Source of the DNA: JARKQH01 sp964631605
Lineage (GTDB): Bacteria > Verrucomicrobiota > Verrucomicrobiia > Limisphaerales > UBA8199
DNA length: 19,799 bases
Assembly: GCA_964631605.1 (NCBI GenBank)
Contig: CAZVYG010000091.1
Span: 1-19,799 of the forward strand
Direction: 5' to 3'
Shown here: piece after piece, positions 7,388 through 13,386 of the stretch
Layout: every line of letters begins with the position of its first letter
Position numbering within the stretch: position 1 is the stretch's first letter
Made by a program: the position numbers and the translations under genes
Notes under the pieces: generated by a model
Seen by the model: only the letters and a program-made list of their open reading frames with translations
What the model was told of the DNA's origin: nothing
Database searches by the model: none

Positions 7388-7603
7388 TCAGGCATGCAGG
7401 GCGCTGCTGAACGCCCGGAAGAACCGTTGAACCAACGGGTGCTGCGTGCCGAGCAACTGGAAGATCGCCTTGCAGGCCTCTTTAGCGCCCGCGTTGTCAT
7501 AGGCCTTATCGCGCTCCAAGACGTCAATGAAGGCTGGCAGGGCCGATTCAAAGTCGCCTGAGCGGACGGCCGCCGCGCCCGCCAGGTAGCGCTCCCGAAC
7601 CCG
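7388..7603. repeat. 216-bp exact direct repeat, left copy
   Basis: Identical to 10948-11163 in the same orientation (offset 3560). The match starts at the stop codon of the thioredoxin reading frame (the base before it differs) and ends at 7603/11163, where the next base differs. The segment from one copy to the next contains two secreted-protein genes and an IS630 remnant. Confidence 0.97.
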
Positions 7604-7615
7604 TGTTCTCCTCAT
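7388..7615 (-). pseudogene. Detached C-terminal fragment of the CnoX-like thioredoxin gene
   Basis: The last 71 codons plus the stop (7388-7603) are base-for-base identical to the 3' end of the intact thioredoxin-TPR gene at 10948-11763. Upstream of 7603 the match ends abruptly, and the reading frame carries only four foreign codons before an ATG at 7613-7615. The thioredoxin fold, the WCGPC site and most TPR helices are absent, so no functional product is expected. Perfect identity in a sequence without apparent selection implies a very recent duplication or an assembly artefact. Confidence 0.85.
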
Positions 7616-8053
7616 ACCAAGCTCAGCATAATCAGAGGCTCCGAAGGAAGGCGAGCAGTTTGTCCGGCGGACGGTAGCGGACGCAGTGCCCGTTTAGCCT
7701 GACCTCCTCTCGAATGGAATAAAAAGACCCTCAAAACGGGGGTTTTATCGATTTGGTCGGGCTACACGGGAGTTTTGGGAGGCGAGGTGGGCTGTTCCAG
7801 AAGGGAACCGTTCTCTTTTTGCCTGGGGTTATGGCAACTCCCCGCCCAGTGTCCACGGCCGCGACGGTCACAAAGGCCCCGTGTCGTTCCTGACGCGCAG
7901 ATGGTGCGAAACACAGCAACCGGAAGTCAATAGAAGCAAAAGCAGGCAGGCCGTCAAAACGCCGCTGCGCACGCTGAGTGCTTCCCGCCATGAACGTGCC
8001 TGAAGTAGTGTCTGGCGTGGGAAGGTCCACATAAGCCCGCCCCAATGCGGGAG
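7616..8053. other. Gene-poor stretch beside the left repeat copy
   Basis: About 440 bp with no convincing intact gene. An opposite-strand frame covering 7731-8201 has no family-like features and overlaps the end of the HEAT-like gene; I treat it as spurious. A 32-codon open stretch on the minus strand (7635-7730, stop at 7632-7634) encodes REEVRLNGHCVRYRPPDK and ends LLAFLRSL. It looks like the tail of a real protein but has no start codon and a stop immediately upstream, so it may be a gene remnant of unknown origin. Confidence 0.4.
8036..8051 (-). terminator. Short hairpin directly after the HEAT-like gene
   Basis: CCCGC (8036-8040) and GCGGG (8047-8051) form a 5-bp GC stem with a 6-nt loop. 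It starts 2 nt beyond the stop codon at 8054-8056 on the minus strand. No T tract follows, so it is only a weak terminator candidate. Confidence 0.25.
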
Positions 8054-8728
8054 TCAACGCGGCTTTTTCTGCATCGCCCGCAGGGCAGCTTTCGCAGCTG
8101 CCCGCACTTCCTTGTCGGGATGTTTTGTCAATTGTGAAACCCGGGACATGGACTTGGATGCCTGCGCTCCGAGTTGCTCGACATAACTCAGCGCGACGCA
8201 CAAACTCCCTGAATCGTTTGGCTGGCCGAGACTCCGGATCAGCGAATCAACAACCTCGGAGGGAACTGGCGATCCTTGCAGTTCAGCATGCCCAATTATC
8301 GCACCGCAGGACCGTAGTCTTACCGCGATCTGTGGATCACATAGAAACTCGTGAAACGAGCTAACGATGTTGGTTCTGGCCAGCAAAACCTTCATGAAAT
8401 CAAGAGCTGCTACCCTGACGGCAGTGTCCTGATCGTTCCGTGCCGTTTCAACCACATTTGAAATAACCAACGCGCTGACGGGCTTGTCCATCGGATATGC
8501 ATCCTGCAACGAAACTTTGCTGCGTATCACAATCTCTCCAGGCAGGCGGTAGCGAATCCCAAGTAGACCGAGAGCCTCGATTTGCCGCACCCTATCCGGT
8601 TGACGGAGCAAGACACCGAGTTCTTCGTCCGTCTTGTCGGCTAACTGCGTCGGGGCTGCAGACATTTCTGCAATATTGATGAACAGGCAGACGAGAACGA
8701 CTGGAATAACTGCCGCCACAGCGTGCAT
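8054..8728 (-). CDS. Secreted HEAT-repeat-like protein of unknown function
   Basis: A 224-residue protein with an N-terminal hydrophobic segment (VAAVIPVVLVCLFINIAEMSAA) that looks like a signal peptide or anchor. The rest is alpha-helical with HEAT-like units, for example DTAVRVAALDFMKVLLART (about 100-120), IAVRLRSCGAIIGHAEL (about 132-150) and HPDKEVRAAAKAALRAM near the C-terminus. Such repeats form protein-binding solenoids; no enzymatic motif is present. It lies 15 nt downstream of the transglutaminase-like gene on the same strand, so the two probably form an operon. Its DNA is visibly less GC-rich than flanking genes, and it lies inside the 216-bp-repeat-bounded segment, suggesting acquired DNA. 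The partner and role are unknown. Confidence 0.8.
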   Translation of the reverse strand: MHAVAAVIPVVLVCLFINIAEMSAAPTQLADKTDEELGVLLRQPDRVRQIEALGLLGIRYRLPGEIVIRSKVSLQDAYPMDKPVSALVISNVVETARNDQDTAVRVAALDFMKVLLARTNIVSSFHEFLCDPQIAVRLRSCGAIIGHAELQGSPVPSEVVDSLIRSLGQPNDSGSLCVALSYVEQLGAQASKSMSRVSQLTKHPDKEVRAAAKAALRAMQKKPR

Positions 8729-8743
8729 CGGGTTGAAAGGCTG

Positions 8744-10406
8744 CTAACGGGTGTACGAATATTCAAACTCCGGCCATTGACCCCACACCCGGTAAGACAC
8801 AGTGTTGGACGTCTTTACGAGCTTCCACTTGTTGCAGCGGTCGAAAACCTTCCACCGGAATGCCCACATTTCGTCTATGATTTTCTGTTGGTCTCTTAAT
8901 CCGCTCAATCTCAGTTGAAGGGCCTCTGGAATCGAATCCCAATACTCTTTCGGGACTTCTTCGCGAGCGATGAGCAGTGGGCCAGTTCCTCTCTGAATCA
9001 TCCGCTGTCGCGCCGCGCTGCGCGCCGCCTCATGCCGTTTTTGCATCGTCTCGTCGTAGAACGCCCAAAACTCGGCGAGAATGGATTCCCCCTCTTCCAG
9101 CTTTTTGTCCGCGACTCGCTGCGACAGCTCCGCCGGAATCATCCGGCCTGAAAATGGCGGCAAAAAATCGGCTGGAATCTTGACCTCGTTGCCTGAGGCT
9201 GTGGCGTATCGAAGCACAAGACGCTGCTCCGGCTCGCCGAAAAGGTGAATTGTGCGTTGGTCTCCTGGCTCGATGAACGGCTTCACGTATTCGCGAAGCT
9301 CGTCCTCGAAATCCTGCATCGCTTTCTCAATCGCCGCCGTGTCCGCGCTGTGGTTCATCAGCACATGCAGTCGGACCTTCCTGTCTTGGAAGTAGGCGTA
9401 ACCCGCGCCGTGCGGCACGTGAAGCTGCGCCACGCGATTCCACAGCGCCTCGCGTCGCTCCTGCTCGGCCTCGTTCTTCGCCACCTCCTGCATGCGGTGG
9501 ATGATCTCCTTCCACAGCGGCGTGGCCGGCAGATAGCGAGCAGCGGTTGCCCAAATCTCGGCCTGCTTGTCGTAGTGCTTCATGCTCCGCAGCACCGCCG
9601 AGCGAGTGAGCAATGAATGACCGAGGATCTCTTTGTTGCTCATCGGCTGGAGATAGACCATGCCCTTCACTTCCTCGTCGCTGAGGTGCAGTTCCCAAGG
9701 ATTTTTGTATTCGTCATCTGACGGCGTGAGAAAAGCCCGATGCTCCGTCGCTTCGACGTTCAGGTGTTTGCCATTGCCTTCCTCGTAACGAACGTAGAAA
9801 TGCGTGGCCGTTGTCGCCAGCGTGACGGGTAGCCAAGCCGTCGGCCAATCGCCACGTAAAGAAACGGAAGCGATGCGCACGTGCCATAGTGCTTGCCGGT
9901 GAGCAGGCCGTGAATGAACACATCCTTGGAATCGGCGAAGAACGTTTTCTCGTCTTCCCGCCGGAGAATATGCCCATTCTCAAGCTGCTTCTCGCGTTCA
10001 GGGTTGTATTGAATCCGCAAGTCTTGAACGAGCACCGTCGCCAGCATCGCCATCCGGAAATACGCCAGCGAGTTCTTGAACTTCTCGGAATGCTCCTCAN
10101 NNNNNNNNNGCTTTCGACATGTGCGGCCCACCCGTTGAGCGTTCGGGTGAAGCAGTCAACGTCCAGGTCCTCAGAGCCCCGCAACCCTTCGGCGCACAGC
10201 ATATTTATGGCAGCGACGTCAACCTTTTCAAGCTGGTCAGGTGGCAGGGCGAGAAGTTCGGCGAGGGTGCGCGGCTGCTTGAAAGTCTCTGCTTTGTCTT
10301 CAGACTTCGTGGCTGGTTTCTCGGAAGGCTTTTCGTCGACGGCGCTCACGCTCGCGCTCATAAACGCGAGACACGCGACAAGGAAGCATGCGTTCGCCGC
10401 TTTCAC
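8744..10406 (-). CDS. Secreted transglutaminase-like (SirB1-type core) protein, interrupted by a sequence gap and a frameshift
   Basis: One gene read in three pieces. ATG 10404-10406 gives a signal peptide (MKAANACFLVACLAFMSASVSA) and about 77 further residues up to the Ns at 10100-10109. After the gap another frame continues EEHSEKFKNSLAYFRM to HYGTCASLPFLYVAIGRRLGYP, holding the probable catalytic Cys. At 9827-9829 the frame shifts, and the third piece carries ATTATHFYVRYE (candidate His) and LNVEA (third residue), completing a Cys-His-acid/amide layout of transglutaminase/SirB1-type cysteine proteins. A helical region resembling TPRs (about nt 9570-9680) and a long charged C-terminal region end at TAG 8744-8746. 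The frame change across the Ns shows the gap is not truly 10 bases. Frameshift and gap together may be poor assembly rather than true decay. The start at 9880 sometimes implied by the longest frame is internal. Substrate unknown. Confidence 0.72.
9827..9829. other. Probable 1-nt frameshift in the transglutaminase-like gene
   Basis: On the minus strand the frame encoding RRLGYP ends at a CCC run here, and the homologous-looking continuation VTLATTATHFYVRY is in the next frame. One missing base at the C run restores a continuous family-like sequence. This is typical of a homopolymer error, but a real mutation cannot be excluded. Confidence 0.6.
10100..10109. other. Assembly gap (10 Ns)
   Basis: Ten consecutive Ns, a conventional scaffold-gap filler, fall inside the transglutaminase-like gene. 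The coding frames on either side are out of register by the stated gap length, so the true length differs from 10. Confidence 0.99.
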
Positions 10407-10466
10407 ATCGCTGCGAGATTAGTCCCTTCGGCGAAGGTGCCGCAAACGGAAAAGCCCTAGCACCTA

Positions 10467-10944
10467 GTCTGCTGTTTGCGAAATAGATTGAAAGAATGCG
10501 TTTCCCGTACGACCCTTGCCGCATGGCAAGGCGCATTGACCGCATCGAATTGACCCCGGAGGAACGAGCCGAACTGGAACGGCGCGTCCACGCAGCCACA
10601 ACCTCCAAACGGGACAGCCTGCGCGCCGGGATCGTCCTGCTGCGGGCCGAAGGTCGGAAGGAGAAAGCAGTGGCCCGGCGATTCCGCGTGAGCATGGCAT
10701 GCGTGAGCAAGTGGTCCAAGCGATTCGGCTAAGCCAGGCTCGACGGCCTGCGGGACCAGCCGGGACGGGGGCGCAAGAGTTGGCTTCCGGTGGACAAGGT
10801 GGCCGCGGTGATCAACCGGCTGGAGCACGCCGGCCAGACCGCTGGGGGTCGTGGGGTCATCGCGCAAAAGCACGTGGTGGCCTGGCAAGGCGAGCCGCAG
10901 GAATTTGGGCGGCGGGTGCAAGCCCCCAGTCCGCAATTTGAGAC
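10467..10944 (+). mobile_element. Degenerate IS630-family insertion sequence (about 0.48 kb)
   Basis: A broken IS630-type transposase start lies between two candidate imperfect terminal repeats. The left end reads GTCT, five bases, TTGCG from 10467. The right end, read inward on the minus strand from 10944, is GTCT, four bases, TTGCG. A TA dinucleotide at 10465-10466 fits IS630 target preference on the left; no TA flanks the right end. Full IS630 elements are roughly 1-1.2 kb, so most of the element is missing. The right end lies 3 nt from the repeat copy at 10948. The boundaries are tentative; the transposase identity is more secure. Confidence 0.5.
10523..10944 (+). pseudogene. IS630-family transposase remnant (N-terminal helix-turn-helix only, in-frame stop)
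   Basis: From ATG 10523 the frame encodes the typical IS630 N-terminus: RIDRIELTPEERAELERRV, then RAGIVLLRAEGRKEKAVARR and the recognition helix area RVSMACVSKWSKRFG. TAA at 10730-10732 interrupts the frame. The same frame then continues ARLDGLRDQPGRGRK, which is the normal continuation of this family, followed by VDKVAAVINRLEHA. The DDE catalytic domain, expected over the next 200 or so residues, is absent before the element ends, so it cannot transpose by itself. A longer start at 10496 is possible but adds residues not typical of the family. Confidence 0.75.
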
Positions 10945-10947
10945 ATT

Positions 10948-11163
10948 TCAGGCATGCAGGGCGCTGCTGAACGCCCGGAAGAACCGTTGAACCAACGGGT
11001 GCTGCGTGCCGAGCAACTGGAAGATCGCCTTGCAGGCCTCTTTAGCGCCCGCGTTGTCATAGGCCTTATCGCGCTCCAAGACGTCAATGAAGGCTGGCAG
11101 GGCCGATTCAAAGTCGCCTGAGCGGACGGCCGCCGCGCCCGCCAGGTAGCGCTCCCGAACCCG
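10948..11163. repeat. 216-bp exact direct repeat, right copy (3' end of the intact thioredoxin gene)
   Basis: Identical to 7388-7603. Here the repeat is the natural 3' end of the thioredoxin-TPR gene, which continues uninterrupted to 11763, so this is the parental copy in sequence terms. Confidence 0.97.
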
Positions 11164-11763
11164 GGCTTCCGGCAGGGCGGCTGGTTGCCTGGCCAAATGG
11201 GCGAGCCGTCCAAGGGTTCGCAACGCACCGGCCTTGTCGGCCAACTCGGACTCCGGCCCGACCGGTTCGAGCAGCGCCGGGATTCGCTCCGGCGCAGTCG
11301 TCAACAGCGCCTGGGCCAGCAGCGTGCGAGCCGCCAAATTGCCCGGTTCCCTCGCCACAAGGCTCTCCAGCAACTCCGCCGCGGCGCCATTCCGCCCCTC
11401 CTTGAGCAGGCGCTCGGCTTCCGCCAGTTGACCCGCACTCGGCGACGGCAAAGCCTTTTCCAGAAAGCGCCGAATTTCACGCTCGGGCAGGGCCCCCACG
11501 AATTCGTCCACCGCCTCGCCGTTTACAAACAGCTTCACGGCGGGAATGCTCGAGATGTTGAAGGCGGCCGCCAAATCCTGATGTTCATCAACGTTGACCT
11601 TGACCAGTTCCCACCGCCCATCGGCTTGGGCCGCCAGGCGCTCAAGAACCGGACCCAGCGTCCGGCAGGGACCGCACCAGGGCGCCCAGAAGTCCACCAG
11701 CACCGGCACCTGCCGACTGCGGTCAGTCACTTGTCCCTCAAAATCTTTTACTTCGTAGCTCAT
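10948..11763 (-). CDS. cnoX: CnoX-like thioredoxin with C-terminal TPR domain
   Basis: A cytoplasmic thioredoxin-fold protein of 271 residues, the usual length of the CnoX/YbbN group of chaperone-like thioredoxins that protect unfolded proteins under oxidative stress and hand them to GroEL (role known from E. coli). Residues 1-105 are a thioredoxin domain with the active site WCGPC (Cys30, Cys33), unlike E. coli CnoX which lacks a complete CXXC; the cis-proline motif is SSIPAVKLF. Residues 110-271 are TPR-like helices, ending with KEACKAIFQLLGTQHPLVQR, a hallmark C-terminus of the family. It lies downstream of the PrsW-like gene on the same strand with a 115-nt gap, so it may have its own promoter. 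Its last 216 bp are duplicated at 7388. The symbol is assigned by architecture, not by a search. Confidence 0.93.
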   Translation of the reverse strand: MSYEVKDFEGQVTDRSRQVPVLVDFWAPWCGPCRTLGPVLERLAAQADGRWELVKVNVDEHQDLAAAFNISSIPAVKLFVNGEAVDEFVGALPEREIRRFLEKALPSPSAGQLAEAERLLKEGRNGAAAELLESLVAREPGNLAARTLLAQALLTTAPERIPALLEPVGPESELADKAGALRTLGRLAHLARQPAALPEARVRERYLAGAAAVRSGDFESALPAFIDVLERDKAYDNAGAKEACKAIFQLLGTQHPLVQRFFRAFSSALHA

Positions 11764-11878
11764 TGGTTTCAGTTTGATTACCTCTATCCTATGGAGCCGG
11801 ACGGGGCAAAAAAGTTACAAGGTCGGGCGGCAATGCGTCCCGGTCCGAGACAGGACCCCGGCGTCCCATGCCTCCCCG

Positions 11879-12580
11879 TTAAGCAGTCGGGCGCGCGGCT
11901 CGATTGCCCGACAAGCCCAACCGCCAGATCAGCAACACCCACAGCACCAGCGCCAGCGCGCTGGTGGCCAGACCCGCCTGGTAGGCGAAAATGAGGAAGT
12001 CGTGCAAGCCGTGCACGGCCATGGCCAGGGCGATGCTGCCTGCCTGCCAGAGGCCCCGGCGGGAGGGACGCGAGACGCAGAAATGGGCGTGGGCGATCCC
12101 CAGACCCCAAATCGCGCTGAACAACACGTGAACAAAAGGCGTCGCGACGGTGTGGGCCAATTGCCGCACCCAGCCAACGTCGCTGGTCCCGTAGAAATTC
12201 TCCGCGCAGGCAAAACCCAGGGCCAGCGACGCGGCATAAACAAAACCGTCCACCGGCTCGTCATACTCGCGCCAACGGAATACGAAAAGCCAGGCCAGCA
12301 ACACCTTGGAACCTTCCTCCAGCGGCCCCACGATCCCGAAGCAGTAAACCGCCGTCCACGGTCTCTCATTCATCCGGATCGGGGGAACGCCCAGCGCCTC
12401 GATGACCTCGTAACTCACCGCGGCCAGAATGAAAGCCGCAATGCCCAGAACGAACGCCAACAACAGCCGCCGCCGCGGCTCCGGCCGGAGCCGGTCCTTG
12501 GACCGCACGTAGTTCATCCATAGCAGGGCGCTGATCAGAACCAAACCCAGCATCTGCCACGGGGTCAAGGAAGAGCTCAT
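11879..12580 (-). CDS. PrsW-family intramembrane metalloprotease
   Basis: A polytopic membrane protein of 233 residues with roughly six to eight hydrophobic segments. PrsW proteases are known in Bacillus for site-1 cleavage of an anti-sigma factor. The family motifs are visible: GPLEEGSK (Glu88-Glu89, Lys92), FACAENFYG (Glu127), PFVHVLFSAIWGLGIA (His151) and AVHGLHDFL (His190, His193). These Glu and His residues are the presumed zinc-binding and catalytic set. The length matches shorter family members. It sits between an amidohydrolase remnant upstream and the thioredoxin gene downstream on the same strand. No anti-sigma factor is nearby, so the substrate is unknown. The start at 12580 gives a full first membrane segment; there is no clear ribosome binding site. 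Confidence 0.9.
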   Translation of the reverse strand: MSSSLTPWQMLGLVLISALLWMNYVRSKDRLRPEPRRRLLLAFVLGIAAFILAAVSYEVIEALGVPPIRMNERPWTAVYCFGIVGPLEEGSKVLLAWLFVFRWREYDEPVDGFVYAASLALGFACAENFYGTSDVGWVRQLAHTVATPFVHVLFSAIWGLGIAHAHFCVSRPSRRGLWQAGSIALAMAVHGLHDFLIFAYQAGLATSALALVLWVLLIWRLGLSGNRAARPTA

Positions 12581-12641
12581 TGGACGAAACCAGGATCAGG
12601 ACTTGTCGAAAACCGGCCACAGCCCGGCCCGGGCGCCCCCT

Positions 12642-13034
12642 TCATTTCACCCAATCCGCCGTCCTCAGCGCGGCCGCCTTGGCTTCCAACCGAAAGATTC
12701 TCCGCGCATTGCCATGCAGCAGCGGCTCCACCAGCTCGCCAAGAGCCTGCGCGATCCCGCGGCGCGCGATAAGGGCGTGCCCCAGCACCCGCTCCACCGG
12801 GATGCAGTCTCCGCCGAAGCTCAGCACTTTGTTCGCCGGGGCGGTCACCAGGTGCTTCCTGAGGTGGTCCTTTGCCGCGACGGGGTTGAGGATCCGGGAC
12901 CAGCACCGGTCCACTCGAACCGGTTGCGCTGCCAGCGCCTCTGCCGAGGCACCTGCAACGGCGCATCCGCCAACGGTGCCAGGACTCTTCAGGGCAGCCC
13001 GCCGACTGAATTTATTTTTGAAATCGGTTGACAT
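12642..13034 (-). pseudogene. Internally deleted Tat-exported amidohydrolase
   Basis: From ATG 13032-13034 the 130-residue frame begins with a Tat-like signal (FSRRAALKSPGTVGG, then an Ala-rich region). After only about 15 residues it jumps to what I recognise as the C-terminal quarter of a TIM-barrel amidohydrolase: NPVAAKDHLRKHLVTAPANK, VLSFGGDCIPVERVLGHAL and HGNARRIFRLE. Family members are normally about 300-450 residues, so the barrel and most metal ligands are missing. Near the C-terminus LGELVEPLLHGN also looks shortened by roughly 15 residues compared with relatives I remember. The frame remains open, so the deletions were in frame or the product is a new short protein; decay is more likely. 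An in-frame extension to 13256 lacks family features. The gene is followed 61 bp later by the PrsW gene. Confidence 0.65.
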
Positions 13035-13074
13035 GGCAACAAGATGTGGCGTTTCTATGCCTGGCGACATGAGT

Positions 13075-13121
13075 GGCGCCAGGGGCGCTTTCGGCGAAAG
13101 CGCTCTGCCTGGTGGGGCGCC
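13075..13121. repeat. Long nested inverted repeat (stable hairpin)
   Basis: The inner stem is a perfect 8-bp match, GCGCTTTC at 13085-13092 with GAAAGCGC at 13096-13103, around a 3-nt loop. Outside it, CCAGG (13079-13083) can pair with CCTGG (13108-13112), and GGCGCC occurs at both outer ends (13075-13080 and 13116-13121). It lies about 41 nt upstream of the amidohydrolase-remnant ATG on the minus strand. Confidence 0.6.
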
Positions 13122-13203
13122 CTCGCCCGGGCCACCGCGACTTCTGAGGCCAGGTATAGAAGGAACTGCGGCGCTTGGTAGCAGACACCTCCGCCGTTGT
13201 CCA

Positions 13204-13219
13204 CGAGGAATTGTCCTCG
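13204..13219. repeat. Second hairpin, CGAGGA/TCCTCG
   Basis: Perfect 6-bp stem, CGAGGA (13204-13209) and TCCTCG (13214-13219), around a 4-nt loop. An alternative outer pairing is CCACG (13201-13205) with CGTGG (13226-13230). Confidence 0.45.
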
Positions 13220-13386
13220 CGCGCCCGTGGGCGCTATTGTGACGCGAACACGTCATTGTCAGGCGGGCTTGTCAAAGGCAGTCTGTTGCAAATGAAGTGT
13301 TTCAATCCAGGAACTCGCGACCTCAGCCGGGATCACGCCTCCCCTGAGGCGGCCCCAAGCCGCAGATAAAGACGATTTGAGAATTT

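Larger units (their letters stand above)
13035..13386. other. Structured intergenic region between divergent genes
   Basis: A gap of 352 bp between the amidohydrolase remnant (-) and the Gfo/Idh/MocA gene (+). It contains two strong hairpins (13075-13121 and 13204-13219) and a looser CCTCAG/CTGAGG pair (13321-13326 and 13344-13349). No tRNA or known riboswitch is recognised, and no convincing promoter hexamer pair was found. Confidence 0.45.

Noticed and set aside
7731..8201. A 156-codon minus-strand frame
   Set aside because: Overlaps the HEAT-like gene end, has mixed composition and no recognisable features.
7388..11163. CRISPR array or target-site duplication as the explanation of the 216-bp repeat
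   Set aside because: Only two copies, 3.3 kb apart, and far too long for a CRISPR repeat or an IS630 TA duplication; the content is coding sequence of the thioredoxin gene.
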